Positions 27,601-35,649 of a stretch of 58,019 nt of DNA are shown piece by piece. Both the position numbers and the translations under genes were made by a program. The stretch is from Candidatus Babelota bacterium (GTDB lineage: Bacteria; Babelota; Babeliae; Babelales; Vermiphilaceae): positions 1 through 58,019 of the forward strand of contig JABDCY010000004.1 in NCBI GenBank assembly GCA_013287855.1. Reading direction: 5' to 3'. The notes beneath the pieces are model-generated. The model worked only from the letters and a program-made list of their open reading frames with translations. It did not search any database and was not told where the DNA came from. The number at the start of each line of letters is the position of its first letter. Position 1 is the first letter of the stretch.

Positions 27601-28161
27601 ATTAATAATGCGCTCGATAAATTGCTGCTCCCTATGATTAAACAGGTGATTGATAAAATTAACGATATTGATGCGGCAAAAGGGACATTTGAAATTCCGG
27701 GCTTGAGTGTGGCCAGTGGATCATTTGAAGAACGCGAACGTAATGCGCGGATATATCAAAGTATGGCAGGACTTCTAAAACCATGGTTGGATGCTATGAA
27801 AGGTTCTGGACAACTTGATACTATGACCGATGTGCAAGTTCGAGGATTTTTACAAAAAATCTCTGTTGCTGCGCTCAAAGCTTCAAACCCTAACATCATT
27901 GATGCGCTGAACAAAAAAGTTGTTGAAATAAAGATCGCTAATTTTGATGCAACACCACTTAAAAATTTCTTGCAAGATACTGTTGCCAGAGTTGATGGCT
28001 TGCTGAATTATGCAATTACCAAACCAGGTGTAATGCCATTACCACCAACGGGAACAGTGCCACCACCGCCTCCTCCCCCACCATCGGGGCAAGGTGCGCA
28101 AGGACCACCACCGCCTCCTCCTCCGCCGCCACCGCTGCCGCCAGTTACTAAGAAAAAATAA
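24655..28161 (+). CDS. Large exported helical protein with proline-rich segments (1168 aa)
   Basis: Not recognised as a known family. A hydrophobic N terminus (YLVHALLVCWTAMTLG) probably directs export. Residues about 24-70 and 145-185 are two copies of a module ending FPG....LFG, with a related piece between. Two proline-rich segments stand out: one near 205-240 (PVLPPPPPIEEP with KPTEKP repeats), and a C-terminal one near 1130-1165 with runs of 8 and 10 prolines ending in LPPVTKKK. The 850 residues between are helical and charged. Polyproline runs like these bind profilin, SH3 or EVH1 domains in eukaryotes, so a role in contact with host actin is possible but unproven. Confidence 0.75.
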   Translation: MKYLVHALLVCWTAMTLGRLTYEPAFLRTLNKRQLEDLVDEAKRLGYATDIQKQLESSDVEKKFPGIIKTLFGTEGKGTTVIVIGGEGKGPGEGAKEKPAEKPSADVVTLTRQEYEELVKAAKLNKEERAKLEQHLKLDQPTIALTQQQLEGIVQTAKVQGADLKKLEEQLKEKNIESKFPGFTQKLFGAEKPVEKEPGKGEGKPVLPPPPPIEEPGKKPTEKPTEKPVKKEPALADEILPSSKTPTLDQQKISDAILAQTLQAAAYKVFEKLEAIGKEPFKKTFNTLLDTYSYYLMYLLATEVGKNENFKKGDELKALLAGAENKPSALEQFFADNLQRKEPQSLHDFLLGLYRDFEGSNAQLQAFKNLLRPSFFSELALQQITHYLETILINIGVEQREIGRAGTLNEQVISDARVVELLKALKSAIARDPVMLSYEKKLGEYSTLHEVYKKLEADYLSVKQAEQQLHVAHKKAEADKKDYSEYLHLAEKARAQKQEIDESKLAAAQALAQSSDAVYKKIEEQFIGIKNIYQNDRLSYLRILARYLENRELTFEEEQEAKQAEFGIPVEPSKPQLDPNVVLSKDDLAEFAQHINRLRLHPEFLKFAGLIAPVAEETSSGGAGAMLALAKKPLLNLLEGVVTPGSLAQKIQASLLFNPDALDSVFPPSSPDLSLAVKTHNKFFAQQSTVTITADPAELVAQGVAKATTIGALIKLVALDGEVARALPEHKKNMLKELQSLLMSSDQNMPNNEDVIKKFSLLRKDDLQTLDAQVVVKIQQILDEYKAFKQALIIARDQHKGGVYVGAVLAEQLRNVKFAINELKKKKDTIYALKRTPKAVYDAFSFILGNKTLLDAILQTKAEGFNSWIEPYGIVMGLLENFGAEVKSDMPAAQQVALLLDSLKALDVGSFSANAVVLSYISQNRNFVDAGLLKGKLTKIITALEAYDLTAARDDIIKLLDEEKAQDEKGILWTTKKACKDLINNALDKLLLPMIKQVIDKINDIDAAKGTFEIPGLSVASGSFEERERNARIYQSMAGLLKPWLDAMKGSGQLDTMTDVQVRGFLQKISVAALKASNPNIIDALNKKVVEIKIANFDATPLKNFLQDTVARVDGLLNYAITKPGVMPLPPTGTVPPPPPPPPSGQGAQGPPPPPPPPPPLPPVTKKK

Positions 28162-28193
28162 AAAGAGCCCTCATTATCGAGGGCTCTTTTTTT
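28161..28193 (+). terminator. Rho-independent terminator of the polyproline gene
   Basis: A perfect 12-bp stem (AAAAGAGCCCTC, 28161-28172, with GAGGGCTCTTTT, 28179-28190) followed by more T residues, right at the stop codon. Confidence 0.9.
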
Positions 28194-28239
28194 GCTTAAC
28201 ACTGATGGCGAGGCCGGGGAATTGCCCTGGTATTTCTAT

Positions 28240-28267
28240 TTGACATATTATTTATATGTTGTATAAT
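28240..28267 (+). promoter_or_regulatory. Perfect-consensus sigma-70 promoter
   Basis: TTGACA (28240-28245), a 16-base spacer and TATAAT (28262-28267): both hexamers match consensus exactly. It lies 55 bases ahead of the Josephin-like gene, which should therefore be strongly expressed. Confidence 0.8.
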
Positions 28268-28321
28268 AAACTATACGGTGTAATTTTATGCCGTTATTTT
28301 CAGAAATGGAGGTTATTTCTT

Positions 28322-29710
28322 ATGAAAAAATTAATTCTTATGCTCACTGCCTGTGTTCTGTTGTCAGGTCAACCGTTACATGCCACCACTGATTCTTTTG
28401 CTCTGATGCTTTTCAAAAAGGTGAAATCGATAATCTATTCATTTATTTTTGCTCCTTTTGAGCCAATTAAAATAGAGACAAAGCTGGACAATGATTGGGT
28501 TATTGTTCCGCGCGAAGAAAAGAATATCGAAACACCCGTTTCAATAAAAAATCTGCAGGTTCTTTCTCAAGAAGGCGCAAGTTGTGGTTACAATGCCCTT
28601 AAAAATGGCATTCTCATTGCTCAAGGCATGAACGCCAAGGCAACTGATGCCCAACTAGCTTCCAATCTTTATGGTACAACAAGAGATCGTTATTTTATGG
28701 GTTTTTGGCGTCGCGAGATTTTAAACAAACGTGCACAGAGCGTGATGGAAGGCTATATCAAGAATGAATTAAAAAAAGCTTTTCTCATAGCCAAGGTAGA
28801 TGAAAAAGATAAGTTAGGCGATCGATTTGTGCAAGCACTAAATTCTTTAGCAAGAGAAGCCGCAATAACCTATTGTAATCAGGGACATACCTGCACGGTA
28901 AATGTCGACATGGTACTACAAAAAGTAAGCAGTGAAATGACTGATGCGCTTAATCCGAACAATCCAAAAAAATATTCTGATGAAGTTATTGCAGCGTTGC
29001 AACAACTTTCCCAAGATGCCTCTTTCGCATATAAATATATCACTAAGCAAGAAAAAGCGGTTACGGTAAATGAAGACGCATTCAGTGCAGCGCTCGATAC
29101 GTACAATAGCCATTGCCAAGAGCAAGGCCTTAGTAGAATTACGCTTAGCGGTGATTGGCTCGATGCGGGTGAGCTGGAGGCACTTATTACCTATGAACGT
29201 GAACATGGTACGTTGCTGACTGCTTCTAACGTGCCTATTACCGTGATTGAGGATGTGAGCTTACTTGATAATCCCGATATTTCTCCAATTAATTCTGAAG
29301 AAATTAAAAGCAATCTAAAAGCTAACAAAAATTATACGCATGTATTTATTCTGGGTACCATGCAGCATGATACTACATCTGGCAGCGGTGTTGCGGGACA
29401 CTGGTTTACCTTGGTAATTTCACCTCAAGGCTATTTCGTTGCCGATTCATTAGGTGCTGATCGCTCTGAAGACCCATCAGTTATAAAAATTCTTGCATTG
29501 CTCGGCAAGGGAAATCCCTTGAAGCGAGATGGTCGGGAGCTGCAAAAGATTGAAGATGCTATCGAAAATCTTAGTGCAAAACTTTCTGCAGCTCGTGATA
29601 CGAGTGTGCAAAACTCATTGATGGTTGAATTAATTGATCTACAAGCTAAATATAAATGTGCTGGTGGTAATCCGGAAAAATATGCTGAAGCTATTGCCAA
29701 ATTAATGTAA
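28322..29710 (+). CDS. Exported cysteine protease candidate, Josephin/papain-like (462 aa)
   Basis: A signal peptide ends at LHA near residue 21. The mature part opens with LSQEGASCGYNALKNG (Cys88), which resembles the nucleophile helix of Josephin-type deubiquitinases, followed by a similar AQLASNLYG helix. Much later comes GHWFTLVI (His360) and YFVADSLG (Asp375), matching the HWF...N/D part. The Cys-to-His distance (272 residues) is far longer than in human ataxin-3, so a large helical insertion must be assumed. I chose ATG 28322, with GGAGG upstream. The active-site order supports a papain-like fold; a ubiquitin target in the host is speculation. Confidence 0.6.
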   Translation: MKKLILMLTACVLLSGQPLHATTDSFALMLFKKVKSIIYSFIFAPFEPIKIETKLDNDWVIVPREEKNIETPVSIKNLQVLSQEGASCGYNALKNGILIAQGMNAKATDAQLASNLYGTTRDRYFMGFWRREILNKRAQSVMEGYIKNELKKAFLIAKVDEKDKLGDRFVQALNSLAREAAITYCNQGHTCTVNVDMVLQKVSSEMTDALNPNNPKKYSDEVIAALQQLSQDASFAYKYITKQEKAVTVNEDAFSAALDTYNSHCQEQGLSRITLSGDWLDAGELEALITYEREHGTLLTASNVPITVIEDVSLLDNPDISPINSEEIKSNLKANKNYTHVFILGTMQHDTTSGSGVAGHWFTLVISPQGYFVADSLGADRSEDPSVIKILALLGKGNPLKRDGRELQKIEDAIENLSAKLSAARDTSVQNSLMVELIDLQAKYKCAGGNPEKYAEAIAKLM

Positions 29711-29732
29711 GCCTAAGGCTCATCTGTAAGAT

Positions 29733-30842
29733 TTACACATTAAATCGAATATTGAGCAGGTCGCCGTCTTGTACAACATAATCTTGTCCTTCGATACGAA
29801 TTTTGCCAACCGCTTTTAATTTTGCTTCAGATCCATATTCAAAGATGTCAGCACAGTTGTACACTTCTGCACAAATAAATCCACGTTCTAAATCTGTGTG
29901 AATTTCACCGCTTGCTTTGCGCACGCTGATGCCTTTTTTGATCGGCCATGCGTGTGCTTCTTTTGGACCGCAGGTGAAAAATGTGATGAGTCCTAAATGT
30001 TTGTACGTTTCACGAATGATGCGATCAAGACTGCGTTCTTTGAGTCCCATCAAGTTCATCATTTCTTGCGCTTCTGTGTCATTCATTTGAGAAAGTTCAA
30101 AAGCAATCTTTGCACTCACGGGGATTACGAGCTCTGCACCGAACTTTGTGACAAGTGCTTGGTAGTGTTTATTGTTTTTGTATGCATCATTTTCGAGCTC
30201 ATGTTCCGCCACATTGGCAATGATGAGGAATTTTTTAGCGCTCAGTAGTGGCAGGCTTGGTAATTTGTTATCTCCTGCAAGTTCACGAACGCGTTTGGCA
30301 TTTGCATCATTGATAGCTTTTGCAATTTCTTGCAACAATGTGCGTTCTTGCTCAAGTTCGATTAATTCAGCAGGTTTTTGTTTTGCTGCTTTGATAAGTT
30401 GCTCCAATTTTGGCAGTCGTTTTTCTATCGACTCATAATCTTTGAGCATGAGTTCTGAGACAATAATTTCATAATCATCAACAGGGTCGATATCACTACT
30501 GCGAACAATTTCTGAATCTTCAAAACAGCGCAAAACATGCAGAATTAAATCGACTTCACGAATGTGACTCAAAAATTGATTGCCTAGTCCTTCGCCAGAA
30601 GCGGCGCCTTTTACGAGGCCTGCAATATCGACAAAACTTACTGAAGCTGGAATTTTTTTGCCCGAGCCAAAGATGGCCATGAGTTTATCAAGGCGAGCAT
30701 CAGGAACTTCGGTGATCGCGACATGAGGGTCAATGGTGCAAAATGGATAATTCTCTGCAGGAATGGATGATTTGGTAAGTGCGTTAAATAGGGTTGATTT
30801 TCCTACGTTGGGCAATCCTACAAGGCCTGCTTTAATACTCAT
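29733..30842 (-). CDS. ychF: Ribosome-binding GTPase/ATPase YchF (Obg family)
   Basis: Full-length YchF (369 aa), a P-loop NTPase that binds ribosomes and modulates stress responses and translation start. Motifs: GLPNVGKSTLFNALT at residues 8-22, VDIAGLVKGAASGEGLGNQFL (read as two parts: VDIAGLVKGAA and GEGLGNQFL), the NVAE motif replacing the usual NKxD and typical for ATP preference, and a C-terminal TGS domain ending QDGDLLNIRFNV. Family assignment is secure. Confidence 0.96.
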   Translation of the reverse strand: MSIKAGLVGLPNVGKSTLFNALTKSSIPAENYPFCTIDPHVAITEVPDARLDKLMAIFGSGKKIPASVSFVDIAGLVKGAASGEGLGNQFLSHIREVDLILHVLRCFEDSEIVRSSDIDPVDDYEIIVSELMLKDYESIEKRLPKLEQLIKAAKQKPAELIELEQERTLLQEIAKAINDANAKRVRELAGDNKLPSLPLLSAKKFLIIANVAEHELENDAYKNNKHYQALVTKFGAELVIPVSAKIAFELSQMNDTEAQEMMNLMGLKERSLDRIIRETYKHLGLITFFTCGPKEAHAWPIKKGISVRKASGEIHTDLERGFICAEVYNCADIFEYGSEAKLKAVGKIRIEGQDYVVQDGDLLNIRFNV

Positions 30843-31266
30843 AGATTCGTTCTTTCGTTATTCAATTTTATGTATGGGTTCTTAAATAACGCCAATTGGG
30901 GGGTAAGACAGGGAAAATCACCCGTCCCCAGTCATCCTGAGTGCCGAGCCTTGAGAGGCGTATCGAAAAATCATTCCTAATTAAATTCGGATGTATGGTT
31001 CGATATAATTTGCTGCGCAAATCACCCTTCGACCAAGGCTCAGGGGAGCCTCACCAAAGAAATCCCGATCATGGTGAGTGCCCGAGCATGGCGAGGGTTT
31101 ATCGAACCATATGCCCGGATTAGGAGATTTTGTTTATCCCTAATTAGCTTAAATAAGCTTAAGTATATCTCAGTTATTTTTTTTGTCGTTTGCATTTTCA
31201 CCTTGTTTTATGGTAAAGATTAACATGGTATTATTTTTTCCCCTTATATAAAAAGGAGTCCTTTTT
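30843..31266. other. Intergenic region with palindromic repeats
   Basis: No gene is seen. The region holds repeat fragments (CAGTCATCCTGAGTGC at about 30929, TTCGACCAAGGCTCAGG at about 31027) and a 20-bp imperfect inverted repeat with arms near 30979-30998 and 31099-31118 around TATGGTTCGATA/TATCGAACCATA. The upstream signals of the 31267 gene lie at its end. Confidence 0.6.
30929..31125. repeat. REP-like composite repeat with inverted arms
   Basis: Two arms (TTCGG..TATGGTTCGATA and TATCGAACCATA..CCGGA) about 100 bases apart flank repeat-like sequence with CATCCTGA and GACCAAGGCTCAGG motifs. Similar fragments occur at 35490-35640 and 39789-39910. Confidence 0.55.
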
Positions 31267-31518
31267 ATGATGAAGTCCCCTATAATGAGACTGGTTTGCT
31301 TGGCTGCATGCCTCATTTCTGCGCTTGCTGCTCTTTTTATTGGATTAATGGCCCTCGGCGTTAACGTGATGTCGTGGCCTTTACTAAACAATGAAAAAGC
31401 ATTCATGATTATCGAGTATATAGTTGGCATATCTGGTCTTATAAGCTTGCTAAAGGTACTTATGTGTCATCACCACAGTTCAGCTTGTAATTGTCAATGT
31501 GGTCCAAAAAAGATGTAA
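31267..31518 (+). CDS. Small membrane protein with His/Cys-rich tail (83 aa)
   Basis: Two hydrophobic segments (about residues 8-32 and 47-66) separated by a short loop, with YIVGISGLISLL reminiscent of DUF378/YuzA-like proteins. The C-terminal tail carries a CHHHSSACNCQC cluster that could bind a metal. Start ATG has AAGGAG upstream, and a terminator follows. Family link is weak. Confidence 0.6.
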   Translation: MMKSPIMRLVCLAACLISALAALFIGLMALGVNVMSWPLLNNEKAFMIIEYIVGISGLISLLKVLMCHHHSSACNCQCGPKKM

Positions 31519-31540
31519 ATCTTTTCGAACAATAGTTAAA

Positions 31541-31571
31541 AAAGGCTTAGCTCTACGCTAGGCCTTTTTTA
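31541..31571 (+). terminator. Rho-independent terminator
   Basis: AAGGCTTAGC pairs with GCTAGGCCTT (one G-U) around a 5-base loop, followed by T6, about 25 bases past the small membrane protein. Confidence 0.85.
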
Positions 31572-31743
31572 TGCCTATTTTATAGCGACAATCAGCTATA
31601 GCCCATTCAATTATTACAATCTATAAATTTTTTATATATATAATTTTATTTAATATTACTTAGTTTTAAAAATATGGAAATTATCATAGTATTTGGTATT
31701 CTCATGATATAAGTTATTTATTTCTAAATGTGAGGTTCCCTTG

Positions 31744-32583
31744 ATGTATTCCCCTGTTAAACTGCTTTTTATCCCCGTAGCCAGTTCTTTGGTTTTAGCA
31801 AGTTCTTTTTCTTTTACATCTGCCGCTATGCCAGGCTATGTGCATAAAATCAAATCATTTTTTGTCAAACAACATGAAGTCAAAAAAGAAGAAAAAGTCC
31901 GCATAGCAATATTCGCCATAACTGGCGCTATTACTGATGCCACCGAAATCACCAAAAAGTTATATAAAATTAGGAATGATGCTTCTATTCATGGTGTTTT
32001 AATCAAAATAGACTCATTTGGAGGAGCTCCTGGTTCTTCGCAGATTATATCCCAAGAAATTGCTGCATGCGCTACTGTAAAACCGGTTGTTGTCTTAGTT
32101 GAAAATTCCTGTTTATCGGGAGCACTTTTTGCTGCAGTAGAAGCTACCAAGATTATTGCTCCCGCGGCTGCCGAGATAGGCAGCATCGGCGTAGTAGCAT
32201 TATTCCCCAAAAAGAATGCTCAACGCTTTAAAGATCTTGGCGGAGTTGCTGGTGATGCGCATATGGAAGTTATTGCATCAAGCCCTAACAAGCTTATTTT
32301 TAATGAGTTTGGACCTGCCTTGAACGAAGCACAACGCAGTAAGTTGCAACAGGATATCATGCATAGTTATGAGCTCTTTTACCGAGCCGTAGCTAAAGCT
32401 CGAAAGTTAGATCCTGCCCAACATACGGTGTGGGGTGATGCGCAAATTTTTTCAGCATCCAAAGCTCTTGAACTTGGTCTTATCGACAAAATAGGTTCAT
32501 TTAGCGATGCGCTTGAGGAGCTGCTCACGCTTATTAAAGAGAGATTATCTAAAACTGGTGAGCCAGAATTGCTTGATTTGTAA
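31744..32583 (+). CDS. sppA: Signal peptide peptidase SppA-like serine protease (S49)
   Basis: Short S49-family protease (279 aa), the group that degrades cleaved signal peptides at the membrane. The N terminus is a signal peptide or anchor. The family order is clear: a KIDSFGGAPGSSQ motif, VVVLVENSCLSGALFAA with the nucleophile Ser125 in the SGxxxAA position, IGSIGVV, and the late ASKALELGLIDKIG segment. The usual ASGGYY is changed to LSGALF. I chose ATG 31744 (GAGG upstream) rather than TTG 31741. A good terminator follows. Substrates are unknown. Confidence 0.85.
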   Translation: MYSPVKLLFIPVASSLVLASSFSFTSAAMPGYVHKIKSFFVKQHEVKKEEKVRIAIFAITGAITDATEITKKLYKIRNDASIHGVLIKIDSFGGAPGSSQIISQEIAACATVKPVVVLVENSCLSGALFAAVEATKIIAPAAAEIGSIGVVALFPKKNAQRFKDLGGVAGDAHMEVIASSPNKLIFNEFGPALNEAQRSKLQQDIMHSYELFYRAVAKARKLDPAQHTVWGDAQIFSASKALELGLIDKIGSFSDALEELLTLIKERLSKTGEPELLDL

Positions 32584-32606
32584 CCCGAATCTCATGACTT
32601 TAAGCG

Positions 32607-32635
32607 AGCCCCATTTGTATAAAATGGGGCTTTTT
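32607..32635 (+). terminator. Rho-independent terminator of the S49 gene
   Basis: A perfect 10-bp stem (AGCCCCATTT with AAATGGGGCT) followed by T4. Confidence 0.88.
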
Positions 32636-32788
32636 GTTGCGATTTCTATTTTATCGATGTGCTGATGTATAGCTGTGATCTGTCTGCTGGGAAACAAAAA
32701 TTAACTTTTTTTCAGGGTAGTTTTATATACTTTATTGCATTTAAAGCCAGCAGTTGCGTAAGCTAGCCCTAAGATAAGGGGGAAAAGT

Positions 32789-33796
32789 ATGGAAGCTATG
32801 GTAGTACAGAATAACCAAACTATTTCTATTGCCGATTACGTGCAACGATGGGGAAATGCAGCCTCGATTGCTCTTTTTGACCCTGCCTATCAGATTTTTC
32901 AGGTGCCTACCATTGATGGCATTATCGGATACCGCTCTATTGGAAAATGCGTAGTGGTCTTTGGCGATCCCGTTTGTTCTCCGGATGATTGGGGTAAGCT
33001 TGTTCCTATTTTTCATAATCATTTTAATAGATTAAAAAAACGAATAGTATACACAACGGTGTCTGAACGGTTTGTAACCTGGGCATTACAACATGGCTGC
33101 AGTTCAGCAATTGGTATTGGTGATGAATTTATTCTAGATCCCACCCATGATCCTCGTGCGCGTAAGGGATATGACGCAAGTTCATTGCGCAATAAATATA
33201 CCTATTCAGTGCGCCAGGGTATTACTGTGCATGAGTATACTGGGCATGATGTAACGCTAGAGACAGAACTTGAACAAGTTGCGTGCGCATGGTTGAAAAA
33301 TCGTAAAAAGCGGCAGCTGCATCAACAAGAATTAAATCTTTTCGATCACCGGTCAAATAAGCGTTGGTTTTATGCAGAGCATCATGGTAAAAAAGTGGGT
33401 GTTTTAATGCTCAATAGGCTGAATGCCCTGCAAGGATGGGTTATGAATATGTTGATGCGCATTCCTAATTGTCCTACAACAACGACTGAGTTCATGGTTA
33501 TGTCAGCATTAGAGATATTGGCTGCAGAAGGCTGCAATTTTTTTTCGATCGGTACTGTACCAGGTAGTACAATTGGTAAAATATACCGACTGGGACGACT
33601 TTCAACCTGGTGTGCACAAGCCTCTTTTATCGTGGGACGAAAATTTTTTGATAAAGTTGACCGTCATCGTTACTGGAAGAAGTTTGCGCCACGCTCTGAA
33701 CCAACCTATGTGCTTTTTGATCGAGATCGCGTTACCTTACATGAAGTGTGGGGCATTATGCGGGCGTATAATATCAGCATGGGACCAAAGATTTAA
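32789..33796 (+). CDS. DUF2156 / phosphatidylglycerol lysyltransferase C-terminal-type protein
   Basis: A 335-residue protein related to the C-terminal catalytic domain of MprF, which transfers an amino acid from aminoacyl-tRNA to phosphatidylglycerol. Visible features of the double GNAT fold are IIGYRSIGKCVVVFGDPVC near the start, the LRNKYTYSVRQG segment in place of the usual RN..NKA motif, and FFSIGTVP near the end. There is no N-terminal flippase part. The start has AGGGGG upstream. It may modify lipids or another acceptor. Confidence 0.75.
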   Translation: MEAMVVQNNQTISIADYVQRWGNAASIALFDPAYQIFQVPTIDGIIGYRSIGKCVVVFGDPVCSPDDWGKLVPIFHNHFNRLKKRIVYTTVSERFVTWALQHGCSSAIGIGDEFILDPTHDPRARKGYDASSLRNKYTYSVRQGITVHEYTGHDVTLETELEQVACAWLKNRKKRQLHQQELNLFDHRSNKRWFYAEHHGKKVGVLMLNRLNALQGWVMNMLMRIPNCPTTTTEFMVMSALEILAAEGCNFFSIGTVPGSTIGKIYRLGRLSTWCAQASFIVGRKFFDKVDRHRYWKKFAPRSEPTYVLFDRDRVTLHEVWGIMRAYNISMGPKI

Positions 33797-33812
33797 TGAT
33801 CTAACGTCTATG

Positions 33813-35216
33813 TCATTGCGTCCAACCGAACCATGCCTTAATGCGGTCAAAGTAGCTTTGCTTTTTTTCTTCTTGCATTAATCGTTCAATCGATTCTTCC
33901 ATTTTCTTTTGTTTTTTCTGTTCCTCTGGATCTAGCAATTTCCATAATTGATCAAAATCGAAGAATCTCCATATTTCTGTCCTATCCCCTAAATTTCTAG
34001 TGGCAATGTGTGTGCCATCAGGGCTCAACGCAGATCCAAGCACTCCGGCGCTTCTGGTACTCATTTCTACTTGACCTGTAGCTGCATCCCACATTCCGAT
34101 ACTATTAGGATAAATTGGGGCGGCAATTCTTGTGTTGTCAAAACTCCATGCAACAGTTAGGACATCATTTCCAGTATATTTATTAACGGGCCATATTGTC
34201 GTTTTTTTGCCGGTGTCAGCATCCCATATTTTTAAACCACCCTTATATCCGGCGACAATTTTCGTGTTGTCAGGGCTCCACGCAGCTGCATTCACGCGGC
34301 TGCTATGATTTAAGCGCAGCACTTCATTTCCGGTGGCTACGTTCCATATTCTTGCACTAGGCGCTGCTTCACCAATCCCTGGCGCTGTGACGATCCTTGT
34401 GCCATCAGGACTCCAATCGAGGCTATAGACGTGCGGCTGGCCACTGAAAAAGCGCAATTCGTCTTGACCGGTAGCTGCATTCCAGATTATTACTGTACCA
34501 TCGTCGTACCCTGCAGCAAGCTTTGCGCCATCAGGGCTCCAAGCAATGGCAGTCACGGGGCTTTGATGGCCAATTAAGCGCATTTCTTCTTGCGCTGGAG
34601 GAGCAGAGTTCCAGATTATTATCGTGCCATTGTAGTCTCCTGAAGCAATTCTTGTGCCAACAGGACTACATGCAACCGCCCCCACAGAGCTTTGATGCCC
34701 AATTAACGCCATTTCTTGCAGGCCCGTAGTCACATTCCAGATTCTTACCATATTGTCAGTAGATCCCGTGACAATCTCGTTACTATTACACCATGCAACT
34801 GCATGTACAAAATTTTGATGAATTAAAGTATGAACTAATTGAGGCCGAATTTTTTGTAGCTCAGCGATAGGAAGTTTAGTGAACAATAAACCGGAGTCTT
34901 CCAGCAGTTGTTTAACGAGCTTTTTATCGGCTTTGAAGTAATCTAAAAGTTGTTTTAATTGGTAGAGTTCCGTTGGGGTTATATTGGCAAGTTTGTCTTT
35001 GAATGCGAATAAAAATTTGGTTCTTTCAAATTTGTTTTCAAACCCCTGAAGCTGAGAAAGTTTAGGTAATTGTTCCATCACTGTTTTATAATATTTGTTC
35101 GATTCTTTTACTATTTCTTGAGCCGCGACGTGCCCAATTGTTACTTTTTTTGGTATTTGCATGCCTTGCACAGGCATGATGATGAGCGCAAGAGCTAGTA
35201 ATAACACTTTTTTCAT
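33813..35216 (-). CDS. Exported WD40-repeat protein (467 aa)
   Basis: A signal peptide (MKKVLLLALALIIMPVQGM) is followed by a helical domain of about 150 residues, then a WD40 propeller with about seven blades. The clearest are the GHQSSVGAVACSP and GHQSPVTAIAWSPDG blades, both ending in IIW. The C terminus is helical, Lys/Glu-rich and ends YFDRIKAWFGWTQ. WD40 propellers are binding platforms. On an exported protein of a host-associated bacterium this suggests an effector or surface protein, but no partner is visible. I chose ATG 35216 over an upstream start at 35333. Confidence 0.85.
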   Translation of the reverse strand: MKKVLLLALALIIMPVQGMQIPKKVTIGHVAAQEIVKESNKYYKTVMEQLPKLSQLQGFENKFERTKFLFAFKDKLANITPTELYQLKQLLDYFKADKKLVKQLLEDSGLLFTKLPIAELQKIRPQLVHTLIHQNFVHAVAWCNSNEIVTGSTDNMVRIWNVTTGLQEMALIGHQSSVGAVACSPVGTRIASGDYNGTIIIWNSAPPAQEEMRLIGHQSPVTAIAWSPDGAKLAAGYDDGTVIIWNAATGQDELRFFSGQPHVYSLDWSPDGTRIVTAPGIGEAAPSARIWNVATGNEVLRLNHSSRVNAAAWSPDNTKIVAGYKGGLKIWDADTGKKTTIWPVNKYTGNDVLTVAWSFDNTRIAAPIYPNSIGMWDAATGQVEMSTRSAGVLGSALSPDGTHIATRNLGDRTEIWRFFDFDQLWKLLDPEEQKKQKKMEESIERLMQEEKKQSYFDRIKAWFGWTQ

Positions 35217-35489
35217 ACTATTCTGCCTTTTTTCTAATCTAATTTCTATTATATAAAGTATAATAAAATGGTAATAAAATTTGCAATAATTTATATCTGA
35301 TAATATGGAATATGGTTCGACTATGCTCACCACGAACGGATTTAAAAAGAGCCTTATTTGGGGGTTTATCTATGGGTTTGGTGTCATAGTCTCGAGTTAT
35401 GTTTAATTTGATGATGGTCGAGTGCATTTTATAAAAGCGGCCTTTGTAGTTGGCGTCTCGCATTTTTTAGAGATTCAATCTCTATTAGG

Positions 35490-35640
35490 AATGATCCTTC
35501 GATACGCCGCTTTTCAAGCGGCACTCAGGATGACCGGATGAGAGAAAATATCGTCATTAGGACCAAAATATAGGCAACCTGTCCTGAGTAGCTTCACGAA
35601 TGCAGTGTATCGAAGGGTCAGGATGATCGGGAGAGGAATA
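35490..35640. repeat. REP-like dispersed repeats
   Basis: Fragments CCTTCGATACGCCGC...GCACTCAGGATGA and TGTCCTGAGTAGC...GTATCGAAGGGTCAGGATGA lie in opposite senses. They resemble the fragments at 30929 and 39789. Confidence 0.55.
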
Positions 35641-35649
35641 TTTTAAGAG

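Noticed and set aside
28008-28202. Glycine-rich frame opposite the polyproline tail
   Set aside because: It is the reverse complement of proline codons (CCN to NGG) and has no other support.
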